Assembly (NCBI RefSeq): GCF_038725785.1
Contig: NZ_CP109796.1
Span: 5,270,001-5,334,000 of the forward strand
DNA: 64,000 bases
Source of the DNA: Termitidicoccus mucosus
GTDB lineage: Bacteria; Verrucomicrobiota; Verrucomicrobiia; Opitutales; Opitutaceae
Direction: 5' to 3'
Both the position numbers and the translations under genes were made by a program. This document shows positions 38,272 through 46,932 of the stretch, piece after piece (position 1 is the stretch's first letter; every line of letters starts with the position of its first letter). The notes beneath the pieces are model-generated. The model was not told where the DNA came from and searched no databases. It was given only the letters and a program-made list of their open reading frames with translations.

Positions 38272-40472
38272 ACTTTCACGCGCCGCATCTCCTCTGGCTC
38301 CTGCTCGTGCCGCTCGTGTTCGTGCTGGCCGACCTCACGCGCCGCGTGCGCGCTTCGGCTGTCCGCCCGAAGATCCTCCGCGCCCGGGCCGGCTCGCGCT
38401 CGCTGGTCCTCGCCCGGGGGCCCGCCCCGGTCTCCCCTGAATCCAAATTCCGGATACGCCTCTGGCTCGGCCTCGCGCTCGCCGTCGTCGCGCTCGCGCG
38501 TCCGCAATGGGGCCGCGTCTCCGAGCCCGTGTTCGACCAGTCCCGCGAAATCCTCATCGCGCTCGACCTCTCGCGCAGCATGCTCGCGCCCGACATCCGC
38601 CCCTCGCGCCTCGAGCGCGCGAAGCTCCTCGTGAGCAGCCTGCTCGGGCGGCTCCGCGGCGAGCGGGTCGGCCTGATCGTCTTCGCCGGCACCGCGTTCC
38701 TGCAAAGCCCGCTCAGCGCCGACTACGAGATCCTCCGCGAGTTTCTGCCCCAGCTGGACTCCGCCTACCTGCCGCAGGGCGGCAGCGATTACGAGGCGCT
38801 CCTCAAGGCCGCCATCGGCGCGTTCGGCGAGCAACCCGGCGGCGCCGACCGCTACCTCATCATCCTCAGCGACGGCGAGGCCACCGACGACGCGTGGAAG
38901 CCGCTCGCCGCCGAGCTCGTGAAGAAAAACATCCGCGTCATCGGCCTCGGCGTCGGCACCGACGCCGGCTCGATGATTCCCGACGGGGCGGGCGGCTTTG
39001 TGAAGGACGAGCGCGGCGCCGTCGTGCTCTCGCGGCTCGAAAGCGGCACGCTGCGCGACCTCGCCGACGCGACCACCGGCGTTTACGCCGACGCCAGCTC
39101 GTGGGTGGATCTCGCGCAAATCATCGAGGCCACCGTCGCGACCGGGCGGAAAGGCGAGTTTCGCGAGGAAAACCGCGTGCGCATGACCGAGCGTTACCAA
39201 TGGTTCCTCGCTGCCGCGCTGGTGTTTCTTGCCTGGAGCCTCTGGGGGGAATTTCCCGTCCGCCCGCGTCCGCGCGCCGTGCGTCTGGCCGCCGCCAACG
39301 CCGCGCTCGCCCTGCTGCTCGCGCTCGCCCTGCCCGCGCCCGATGCCGCCGCCGCGCATCAGACGGGCGCTCCCGCGCCGGCAAACACAGATGCCATCGA
39401 CCTGCTCGGCGGGCCGCCCCCGTCCGGCGCCGCCGCGCCGCCCGCCGCCGAAAAATCCGACCCCGCCGCCCCGCTATCCAAGCTCGTCGGCGAGCTCTCC
39501 GCGCGCGACACGCTCCTTGCCGCCGATTACGCCACCATGGCGCGGGCCACGATCCATTACGGCGAATCCATCCAGGCCTCGCAGCAACCGGTCCCGGAGC
39601 TTCCCGTGCGCGACGCCCTTGCCGCCGTCGATGCCGGGGCGCTTCTGGACAAAAACGCCGCCGACTGGCCGCGCCTGCGCGAGCGGCTGGAGGCATTCCT
39701 CAAAAAACCCGAGGACCAGCAGCAAAAGCAGGACGACCAGCAGAAACAGGACAAGCAGGACCAGCAGAAAAACGACCAGAAGCAGGACAACCAGCAGCAA
39801 CAGCAGAACCAGTCCGGCGGAAACAATTCCCAGGACCAGCAAAACCAATCCGGCGGACAAAACAGCGATTCCCAAAAACAGGACTCGCAAGGCGGTGACC
39901 AATCCCAGGACCAGAAAAACCAGCAGCAACAGCAGCAGTCCGATTCGCAAAAAAACGACCAAAAGCAAAACGGACAGGACCAGCAACAACAGCAACAATC
40001 CGGGCAGGACGACCAACAACAAAAGCAGTCCGGCCAGGACGGGCAAAAGGACCGGCAGCAGCAGCAAAACGGCGAAAAACAAAACCAGCCGAACTCTGCC
40101 GGCCAGCAACAACCGCAAAGCGAAAACCGGCCCGAGCCGCGCCAAGGCGAAAAAGCCTTCGACGACATGCAGAAAAAAGACGACCAGAAAGACGCCGCCC
40201 AGCCGAAGCCCGAGGCCGGCGACCAGCGGCAGCAGCCGCAACCCGACAAGCAACCCGCCCCGTCCGGCGACGCCCAGCCGCAACCCGCGAACCCCGGCGA
40301 CACGCAGCAAGTCGGCGGCACCGCCGGCGACCAGTCCGCGCAGCCCGTGGACCCCGCGCTCGTCGTCCCGCTCCAAAAACTCGACCAGATCCGCAACCAG
40401 GACTCCCCCGCCCGCCTTTTCCAACTCATGCAAGATCCCAACCAGCCCGTCAAAAAAGGCAAAGACTGGTAA
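38268..40472 (+). CDS. batB: BatB, VWA-domain protein with Gln-rich tail
   Basis: A 734-aa protein from the ATG at 38268. The first 370 residues are a BatB: two helices, a VWA domain with MIDAS 'DLSRSM', and 'YLIILSDGEATDDAW', then a helix. After a Pro/Ala linker with another helix ('LAAANAALALLLALALPAPD'), a tail of about 220 residues is dominated by Gln, Asp, Lys, Asn and Ser (DQQQKQDDQQKQDKQDQQKN style), followed by 'VDPALVVPLQKLDQIRNQDS', resembling a BatC end. The tail may be a fused, expanded BatC. It is probably disordered and periplasmic. Confidence 0.88.
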   Translation: MNFHAPHLLWLLLVPLVFVLADLTRRVRASAVRPKILRARAGSRSLVLARGPAPVSPESKFRIRLWLGLALAVVALARPQWGRVSEPVFDQSREILIALDLSRSMLAPDIRPSRLERAKLLVSSLLGRLRGERVGLIVFAGTAFLQSPLSADYEILREFLPQLDSAYLPQGGSDYEALLKAAIGAFGEQPGGADRYLIILSDGEATDDAWKPLAAELVKKNIRVIGLGVGTDAGSMIPDGAGGFVKDERGAVVLSRLESGTLRDLADATTGVYADASSWVDLAQIIEATVATGRKGEFREENRVRMTERYQWFLAAALVFLAWSLWGEFPVRPRPRAVRLAAANAALALLLALALPAPDAAAAHQTGAPAPANTDAIDLLGGPPPSGAAAPPAAEKSDPAAPLSKLVGELSARDTLLAADYATMARATIHYGESIQASQQPVPELPVRDALAAVDAGALLDKNAADWPRLRERLEAFLKKPEDQQQKQDDQQKQDKQDQQKNDQKQDNQQQQQNQSGGNNSQDQQNQSGGQNSDSQKQDSQGGDQSQDQKNQQQQQQSDSQKNDQKQNGQDQQQQQQSGQDDQQQKQSGQDGQKDRQQQQNGEKQNQPNSAGQQQPQSENRPEPRQGEKAFDDMQKKDDQKDAAQPKPEAGDQRQQPQPDKQPAPSGDAQPQPANPGDTQQVGGTAGDQSAQPVDPALVVPLQKLDQIRNQDSPARLFQLMQDPNQPVKKGKDW

Positions 40473-40478
40473 GCCGCC

Positions 40479-43205
40479 ATGACACCATTCACCGTCCGAA
40501 ACTCCTCCGCCCGCCGCCCGCTTCCGGGCCTCGTCGCCGCGTTCGTCCTCGTCCTCGCATTCGCGCCCGCCGTTTACGCCCAGACGGTGCGCTGGGATCC
40601 CTCCAGCGGCAGCCTCGCCCAAGGCCAGACCAGCCAGATCCGGCTTGTTTTCGAAAACTGCAAACCGAACGGAAACCCGCCCGTGCCCGACGTGCCCGGC
40701 CTCGCCATGCAGGCAGCCGGCACTCTGCAGCAATCCACCAACATCAACGGCGTCGAAACCCGCTCCATCATCTACAACTACGCCGTCCGCCCCAACACCC
40801 CCGCGCCCGCCACCATTCCCGCCTTCGCCGTCGAGACCGACAAGGGCCGCATCACGGTCGCGCCCGCGCAGTTCCAAGTCGGCCAGGCCACGGTCGGCGA
40901 GTCGCGCACCCTCGAATCGGTCGCCAGCTCCCACATCGAGTCTCCCAAGGAAGTCTGGGCCGGCAGCGTGTTTCCCCTCACTTACACCATCAACGCCAGC
41001 CACCGCCTGCTGCATTCGCTCGGCGGCAACCCGCAATGGACGCCCGACCCGCTCGTCATCGAGCAATGGCGCGAACCGCAGGTCGGCGAGGGCATCCTCA
41101 ACGGCGAGAACCGCCGCGTCGTCGTGTATTCCACCCGCGCCCTCGCCCGCCAGCCCGGCGCCCTCACGCTCAATCCCGTCACCCAGCTCATCAACCTCAA
41201 CACCGGCCAGACCTCCTTTGGCTTCTTCTCCCGCCCCAACCTCGAGCAATACGAAATCAAAAGCGACGCCCCGGCCATCAACGTCAAGCCGCTCCCCGCC
41301 GGCGCGCCCGCCTCCTTCGCCGGCGCCGTCGGCCAGTTCCTCCTTGATTCCAAGATCGTCCCGCAATCCGTGAAAGTCGGTGAACCCATCACCTGGACGC
41401 TCACGCTCACCGGCACGGGCAACTGGCCCGACATTCCCAACTTCGCCCCGCGCGATGTTTCGAAAGCCTTCCATGCCATCACCTCGCAGCCCAAGCGCAC
41501 CATCAAGGAAGGCACGCTTTTCGAGGGCGAACTCACGCAGGACATCGTGCTCGTCCCCACCGAGACCGGCACCTACCGGCTCGGGCCGATTGACTGGACC
41601 TACTTCGATCCCGCCGCCGGCGCATACAAAACCATCCACATTCCCCTCATCACCCTCGATGTCGCCGCTGCCGCCGCGCCCAACGCCTCCGCCCAGTCCG
41701 CGTCCGGCGCGCCGTCGGCCGCCGCGTCCGGAGCCCCATCCGACACGTCTTCCGCCGGCGGCAGCCTCCCCGCGCCGCCGCCCGCGCCCGCGGCCATCCC
41801 GCGCGATCCGCTTCCCGGCAGCGCGGACGTGTCCGTCCCGGTGACCAGTCACACCCTCGTCATCCGCGCCCTTGCCGTGCTCGCCATCGTGCCGCTCGTC
41901 TGGATTCTGATGGCGCTGAAACGCGCCTTCCGCACCGACCCCGTCCGTCCGCGCCGCGAGGCCCGCCGCCGCCTCGCGCAGACGCTCCAGGCGCTCGACG
42001 CCACCGCCGACCGCGAGCACACCGCGCGCCTCCTCCAAGCCTGGCAGCGCGACACCGCCATCCTCTGGCAGCTCCCGCAAACCGTGCCCGCCGCGGAAAA
42101 CCTCCGTGCGCTCGCCAAGGGAAAATTCCAAAAAACTCCCGCCAACGACGCCACCACTGGGAGCGCGGGCATGGCAGGCATGTCGCTTCGCTCGGAACCT
42201 GCCCGCGATTTCGCGGACAAGAATGTCCGCGCTCCTGTCCGCGCCAGCGGCGCCGCCACCCCCGAAGTCTGGGCCGATCTCTGGGCCGAAAGCGACCGCG
42301 TGCTCTACGCCGCGCGCGCGCCGTATTCGCCGGCTTGGACCGCGCGCGCCGCCGGGGCCCTTGCCGCCGCGCGCCTCCCTCGTTTCAATCCCCTCAGCCT
42401 CCTGCGCCCGCGCAACCTTTTCCCATTTCTTTCCTCTTTCCTCTTTATCTTTATCTTTCTCTCCACCGCGCCAACCGCGCCCGCCGCCCCGGAAACCGCG
42501 CAAAAGTCCGTCCTCGAAGCCTACAACGCCGGCGATTTCGCCGCCGCCGAGAAACACTGGCGCGACCGTCTCGCCGTCGCGCCGACCGACTGGATCGCGC
42601 ATCACAACCTCGCCCTCGCCCTCGCGCAGCAAAACAAGTGGGCCGAATCCGCCGCGCACGCCACGGCCGCCTTTGTGCAAAATCCCTCCGAGCCCTCTGT
42701 GCGCTGGCACCTGCCCGTGATGATGGAGCGCGCCGGCTATGCCCCGCCGGTGCTGGTCAACTTCGCGCGCCCCGACCTCATGCACTCCCTCGCCGCGCGC
42801 CGGTCCGCCTCCGGCTGGCAGGACGTGCTGCTTGTCTCGGTCGCGCTCGCCGCCGCCGCGCTCATTCTTCTTCTCGCGCGCGCCTACGCGCTTCGAAAAA
42901 AGCTCGTCCTCATCCCCGCCCTCGCGCTGCTGCTCCTGCTCGCCTCGGCCCTCGGCGTCGCGATTTCGATCACCAGCCTCTACGCATGGGCGCCCGTCTC
43001 CGACACGCGCACGGTGATCGTCTGGCAGTCCTCGACCCTCCGCTCGATTCCCACCGACGCCGACACCACGCAAAAAACCACGCCGCTCCCCGCCGGCAGC
43101 GTGGCCCTCGTGGACAAGACCTTCCTCGGCTGGTCGCGCCTCGTTTTCGAAAACGGCCAGACCGGCTGGACCAGGCGTGAAGTCTTCGTATCGTTGTGGA
43201 AGTGA
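40479..43205 (+). CDS. BatD-BatE fusion protein
   Basis: A 908-aa protein. Residues 1-480 are a BatD: a signal peptide ending 'PAVYAQT', oxygen-tolerance domains ('GETITWTLTLTGTGNWPDIP'-like, here 'VGEPITWTLTLTGTGNWPDI') and a membrane helix near 470. Residues about 660-908 are a BatE: a hydrophobic leader, TPR-like repeats ('VLEAYNAGDFAAAEKHWRDR'), two helices and an SH3-like end ('FENGQTGWTRREVFVSLWK'). The junction contains a repeat element (42159-42235) and a polypyrimidine arm (42431-42463), the latter encoding the BatE-type helix 'FPFLSSFLFIFIFLSTA'. The genes are normally separate. Confidence 0.85.
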   Translation: MTPFTVRNSSARRPLPGLVAAFVLVLAFAPAVYAQTVRWDPSSGSLAQGQTSQIRLVFENCKPNGNPPVPDVPGLAMQAAGTLQQSTNINGVETRSIIYNYAVRPNTPAPATIPAFAVETDKGRITVAPAQFQVGQATVGESRTLESVASSHIESPKEVWAGSVFPLTYTINASHRLLHSLGGNPQWTPDPLVIEQWREPQVGEGILNGENRRVVVYSTRALARQPGALTLNPVTQLINLNTGQTSFGFFSRPNLEQYEIKSDAPAINVKPLPAGAPASFAGAVGQFLLDSKIVPQSVKVGEPITWTLTLTGTGNWPDIPNFAPRDVSKAFHAITSQPKRTIKEGTLFEGELTQDIVLVPTETGTYRLGPIDWTYFDPAAGAYKTIHIPLITLDVAAAAAPNASAQSASGAPSAAASGAPSDTSSAGGSLPAPPPAPAAIPRDPLPGSADVSVPVTSHTLVIRALAVLAIVPLVWILMALKRAFRTDPVRPRREARRRLAQTLQALDATADREHTARLLQAWQRDTAILWQLPQTVPAAENLRALAKGKFQKTPANDATTGSAGMAGMSLRSEPARDFADKNVRAPVRASGAATPEVWADLWAESDRVLYAARAPYSPAWTARAAGALAAARLPRFNPLSLLRPRNLFPFLSSFLFIFIFLSTAPTAPAAPETAQKSVLEAYNAGDFAAAEKHWRDRLAVAPTDWIAHHNLALALAQQNKWAESAAHATAAFVQNPSEPSVRWHLPVMMERAGYAPPVLVNFARPDLMHSLAARRSASGWQDVLLVSVALAAAALILLLARAYALRKKLVLIPALALLLLLASALGVAISITSLYAWAPVSDTRTVIVWQSSTLRSIPTDADTTQKTTPLPAGSVALVDKTFLGWSRLVFENGQTGWTRREVFVSLWK
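42159..42235. repeat. In-gene palindromic element in the batD-batE gene
   Basis: Ends are GGGAGCGCGGGC (42159-42170) and GTCCGCGCTCC (42225-42235), imperfect inverted repeats. Inside are ATGGCAGGCATGTCGC then TTCGCTCGGAAC (42171-42198; the same core as in uvrA) and an 8-bp stem CGCGGACA/TGTCCGCG. It encodes 'GSAGMAGMSLRSEPARDFAD' in frame. The core is read in a different frame from that in uvrA. Confidence 0.8.
42431..42463. repeat. Polypyrimidine repeat arm inside the batD-batE gene
   Basis: TTTCCTCTTTCCTCTTTATC and TTTATCTTTCTCTCC, the same words as the intergenic elements at 27335 and 35750, but only one arm is present. Translated, the C/T strand gives Phe, Leu, Ser and Ile codons and thereby a strongly hydrophobic helix at the start of the BatE part. 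Confidence 0.75.
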
Positions 43206-43209
43206 GTTT

Positions 43210-46200
43210 ATGCCTGCTCCGACGACCGGCAACACCCTGCTCTCCACCCCGGACAAACCGGCGCGCCGCCGCTGGCCGCGCTGGGCGCGCGTCCTCCGCG
43301 CGTGCGTGCTCGCGGTCGCGCTGCTCGTGCTCGCGGGCTTTTTCGCCGCGCCCCCGCTCGCCAGAAACATCCTCGAAAAACAACTCACCAAGGCGCTCTC
43401 CTCGCCCGGGCAGGCGCGCACCGTGCGCATTGACCGCGTGCGCATCAACCCGCTCGCCTTCTCCTGCGCCATCGAGGGACTGACCGTGACCGCCGCGGAC
43501 CACGAGCCGTTCGTGCGCTGGCGAAGCCTCTTCGCGAGCCTCGACCTGCGCACCCTCGTCACCCGCGAATGGCGCTTCCGCAAAATCTCCCTCGACGGCT
43601 TCAACGGGCGCATCACGGTGCGCGAGGACGGCCGGCTCGATTTCGCCGACCTCTACGCGTCCGCGCCGCCGCGGCAGCCGTCCGGAAAATCCACCCCGCT
43701 CCACATCAACGAACTCGTCGTCACCGGCGCGCACATCGACTATGCCGACGCATCGCTGCCACAGCCCTTTGCCACGCAACTCGGCCCCATGAGTTTCACC
43801 GTGCGCGATTTTCAGACCGGCGGCCACGAACGCGCGCCCGGCGAGTTCGCCGCCGCCACCGAGTCCGGCGAGACCTTTTCATGGCAGGGCACGCTCGCCC
43901 TTTCCCCGCTCGCTTCCCGCGGCGAAATCCGCATCGGCAACCTCTCCATCAAAAAATACACGCCTTTCTACGGCCACCGCGTCCGCTTCGATGTGCTCGA
44001 CGGCAAAATGGACATCGCGCTCCGCTACGAAATCGCCGTCGGCACCGGACGCCTCTCCGTGCGCGCCCGCAGGGGCGCCCTCACGCTCCGCGACCTCAAG
44101 CTCGCCGAGCGCGGCCAGGCCGTCCCCGCCGTCGCCATCGGAACCCTCGCGCTCTCCGGCATCACCATCGACAGCCAGTCCGCGCAGAGCACCCGCCAGG
44201 CGCTGCACGTCGAACACATCGCGCTCGACAACAGCACCGTCGCCCTGCGGCACGACGCGGGCGGCCTCAGCCTCGCGCGGCTCTTCACCCCGGCCGACGC
44301 CGGCGAAGTGACAAGTGGCCAGTCCCCAATGCCAGTTGCCGCCGCATCCACAACCCAGCCTTCAGCCGTTTCCACTGCCCCCGCGTCCCTCCCGCCCGAA
44401 ATCGTCGTCGGCGAATTGATCGCGCGCAACACCACCATCGACATCGAGGACACCACCCTCGCGCTTCCGCTCCGCACCCAGGCCGTCATCACCACCCTCG
44501 GCGCGAAAAATTTCTCCCTCGAAAAACTCGACGAACCGCTCGCGCTCGAACTCGCCGCGCAGCTCCCCGGCGGCGGCCTCCTTCGGGCCGGCGGCCGCCT
44601 CGCCCTTTCCCCGCTCAAGGGCCGGCTTTCCGCCGAGATCTCCGGCGCGCCGCTTGTGCTCGCGCGTTCCCACGCCGGGCAATACCTCGATGCGCGCATC
44701 GACGGCGGGCTCGTCAACGCCAATGCCGTCCTGGACATCGACCCCGCCGCCGGCTTCACCGTGACAGGCGATGCCGCCATATCCGACTTCGCCGCGACCG
44801 ACGCCGCCGGCAGCCCCGTCCAGTCATGGCAAAACCTCGCCCTGCGCGGCGTCGCCCTTGCGACCCATCCGGCCCTGAAGATCGCCGTTCGCGAAATCGC
44901 GCTCGACGGCGCCGCCACGCAGATGACCGTGCTGCCCGACGGCAAACTCAACCTCTCCGGCCTCCTCAAGCCCGCCGCCGGGAGTGCGGACAGTCCTGTC
45001 CGCGAAACGCAGGCTGAAAGTCCGCGCTCCCTTCCCGCCCCCGCCGTCGCCAGCGGCACCGCATCGACCCCGTCTCCCGCCTCCGCGCCCGGCGCGCTTT
45101 TTGCCATCGAAAAAATCGCCCTCAGCAACAGCCGTGTCGATTTTTCCGACCGCTCCATCGCCCCCGCCGTGAACGCATCGCTCGACCATGTCGGCGGCAC
45201 GATCTCCGGCCTCTCGTCGGAAGGCACCGTGCGCGCGGACGTCGATCTGCATGCCCGCATCGACGGCACCGCGTCCATTTCGCTCACCGGGCAGGTCAAC
45301 CCGTTCGGCGACAATCTTTATTCGGACCTGCGCCTCGCCATCGACAACGCCGCGCTTTCCCCGCTCGACCCCTACGTCGGCAAATACGCCGGACGCGCGC
45401 TTGCCGCCGGCACGCTCGACGCCGCCGTGGGCGCCAAAATATCACAACGCCGCCTGAACAGCTCGAACGTCATCACGCTCAACCAGTTTGCCCTCGGCGC
45501 GCCCACCGGCAGCCCCGATGCCACCAGTCTGCCCGTCGGGCTCGCCGTCTCGCTCCTGCGCGACCGCAGCGGCAAAATCGTCCTCGACATCCCCGTGGAG
45601 GGCAGCCTCGACGACCCCGATTTCCGCTATGGCCGCGCCGTGTGGCGCGCCGTCGGCAACCTGCTCGTCAAGGCCGCGACCGCGCCCTTTTCGCTGCTTG
45701 CCTCGCTCATCGGCGGCTCCTCGGCGGCCGAGGGCGACGCCGCCGCGACCGCCGGGGAAAAGGATTACTCGTCCATCGGGTTTGACCCCGGCGCGACGAC
45801 GCCGTCGGGCGAAAGCCTGGGCAAACTTTCGCTCATTGCCCAGGCGCTCCGCGAGCGCCCCGCGCTGCAACTCTCTGTCACCGGCGGCTACGACGCCGGC
45901 CGCGACCGCGCCGCGCTGCGCCACGCGCTTCTCCTGAAACAGCTCGACCAGGAATCCCGGGCCGAATTCGCCCAGACCCGCGACGGACAGCCCTCCGCCG
46001 AGGCGGTCAAACTCGCGCCCGCCGACGAGGCGCGCCTGGTCGAGCGCCTTTACCGGCGCCATTTCCAGATCCCGGAGCAGACCGCCGCGGACATGCCGTC
46101 CGCCGAACCCGCGCCGCGTCCCGCCGCCGGGATCGCGCCATCCCGCATCGCGGACAATCAAGAAAGCTCCTTTGTCATCATTGGCGGAAAAATGCGGCCG

Positions 46201-46536
46201 GGCAGCCGCAACCTGGCCGCAAGACGCCCGGTGCCGGCAGCCATGACACCGCCAGCCGCCATTTCGGCCGGGCCGGTCGGGCAGACCTCCGTCGATCCCG
46301 CGGAGGGCGCGCCCGCCGGGGCGCTCCCCTCGCAGGAGGAAATGCGCGCGCGGCTTTCGGAAACGATACAAGTCAACGAAGACCAGTTGCGCCAGCTCGC
46401 CTCGGCGCGCGCCGGCGCGGTGAAGAATTATCTGGTGGGCGCGGGCGTCGAGGCAAACCGCATCATGCTGGCCGACGCGCCGTCCAGCGGCGCTTCGGCC
46501 GGCTTGGAACTGATGCCAGTTTCGAATCCTTTATAG
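43210..46536 (+). CDS. DUF748 / AsmA-like envelope protein
   Basis: From the ATG at 43210 the protein is 1108 aa. An N-terminal helix ('VLAVALLVLAGFFAAPPLA') anchors it in the inner membrane, then come long beta-rich AsmA-type repeats and the DUF748 segment 'GKIVLDIPVEGSLDDPDFRY' with 'WRAVGNLLVKAATAPFSLLA'. The end ('ARAGAVKNYLVGAGVEANRI') resembles the OmpA-like end of this family. AsmA-like proteins are linked to lipid transport between membranes. Two Ser/Pro-rich linkers contain repeat DNA (44306-44323; 44980-45031). It follows the bat genes by 4 bp. A start at 43177, overlapping the previous gene, is possible. Confidence 0.88.
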   Translation: MPAPTTGNTLLSTPDKPARRRWPRWARVLRACVLAVALLVLAGFFAAPPLARNILEKQLTKALSSPGQARTVRIDRVRINPLAFSCAIEGLTVTAADHEPFVRWRSLFASLDLRTLVTREWRFRKISLDGFNGRITVREDGRLDFADLYASAPPRQPSGKSTPLHINELVVTGAHIDYADASLPQPFATQLGPMSFTVRDFQTGGHERAPGEFAAATESGETFSWQGTLALSPLASRGEIRIGNLSIKKYTPFYGHRVRFDVLDGKMDIALRYEIAVGTGRLSVRARRGALTLRDLKLAERGQAVPAVAIGTLALSGITIDSQSAQSTRQALHVEHIALDNSTVALRHDAGGLSLARLFTPADAGEVTSGQSPMPVAAASTTQPSAVSTAPASLPPEIVVGELIARNTTIDIEDTTLALPLRTQAVITTLGAKNFSLEKLDEPLALELAAQLPGGGLLRAGGRLALSPLKGRLSAEISGAPLVLARSHAGQYLDARIDGGLVNANAVLDIDPAAGFTVTGDAAISDFAATDAAGSPVQSWQNLALRGVALATHPALKIAVREIALDGAATQMTVLPDGKLNLSGLLKPAAGSADSPVRETQAESPRSLPAPAVASGTASTPSPASAPGALFAIEKIALSNSRVDFSDRSIAPAVNASLDHVGGTISGLSSEGTVRADVDLHARIDGTASISLTGQVNPFGDNLYSDLRLAIDNAALSPLDPYVGKYAGRALAAGTLDAAVGAKISQRRLNSSNVITLNQFALGAPTGSPDATSLPVGLAVSLLRDRSGKIVLDIPVEGSLDDPDFRYGRAVWRAVGNLLVKAATAPFSLLASLIGGSSAAEGDAAATAGEKDYSSIGFDPGATTPSGESLGKLSLIAQALRERPALQLSVTGGYDAGRDRAALRHALLLKQLDQESRAEFAQTRDGQPSAEAVKLAPADEARLVERLYRRHFQIPEQTAADMPSAEPAPRPAAGIAPSRIADNQESSFVIIGGKMRPGSRNLAARRPVPAAMTPPAAISAGPVGQTSVDPAEGAPAGALPSQEEMRARLSETIQVNEDQLRQLASARAGAVKNYLVGAGVEANRIMLADAPSSGASAGLELMPVSNPL
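44980..45031. repeat. In-gene palindromic element in the DUF748 gene
   Basis: GGGAGTGCGGAC (44980-44991) and GTCCGCGCTCCC (45020-45031) form a 12-bp inverted repeat with one mismatch. The inside has a further stem GCGGACAG/CTGTCCGC. The ends match those of the 42159-42235 element, so they belong to one family. It encodes 'GSADSPVRETQAESPRSLP' in a Pro/Ala linker. Confidence 0.75.
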
Positions 46537-46579
46537 ACTTTCATAATGCGGGCAAATTGCCAAAGACGCAGTCATTATT

Positions 46580-46735
46580 TAGAGCATTTCCTATTTATTT
46601 TGTCGCAAAAAACAGCGTGTCGTAGGGCCTGACCTTGCGTCAGGCCGCGATTTGAGACGCGGCGTCGGTGTCGGCAATCCCGGCGCGACGCAAGGTCGCG
46701 CCCTACGTGCGACAAAATAAATAGGAAATGTTCTA
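46580..46735. repeat. Inverted-repeat element upstream of the TonB receptor
   Basis: The outer arms of 27 bp (46580-46606, with CATTTCCTATTTATTTTGTC; 46709-46735) differ at one position. Nested inside, GTAGGGCctGACCTTGCGTC (near 46623) faces GACGCAAGGTCGCGCCCTAC (46688-46707). It takes up much of the 396-bp gap between the DUF748 gene and the receptor; the remaining 200 bp hold small stems but nothing I can name. Confidence 0.88.
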
Positions 46736-46932
46736 GTCTAAAGTTAGAACGCGGGGGACAGGAACCAAAGGCATGCGGCGACTTCTGTTGCGGCAACCGG
46801 CGTGTCCATGCCTCCATCGCCGGCAATCTGCTCCTTCTATAAAGACAAAACCAAGAATCAGAATCCTCCCTGTGACGCGGCATGGGGCGTCAAATCCGTG
46901 AGAATTCGCGTTCCCCCAACCACACCCGCATC

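Noticed and set aside
39717-40120. Tandem repeat array or CRISPR-like repeats in batB
   Set aside because: The units are irregular codon-level Gln/Asp/Lys repeats within an open frame, without constant spacers.
39474-43616. Very long open frame on the minus strand opposite batB, the batD-batE gene and the DUF748 start
   Set aside because: Its translation is Gly/Val/Leu-rich and mirrors the high G+C third positions and the CAG/CAA repeats of the real genes; no domain is recognisable and the plus-strand genes are firmly identified.
46740-46932. Possible riboswitch in the leader of the TonB receptor
   Set aside because: I looked for the cobalamin (CCCGCNACTGT and GGTG boxes), TPP and SAM signatures and saw none; only small stems are present.
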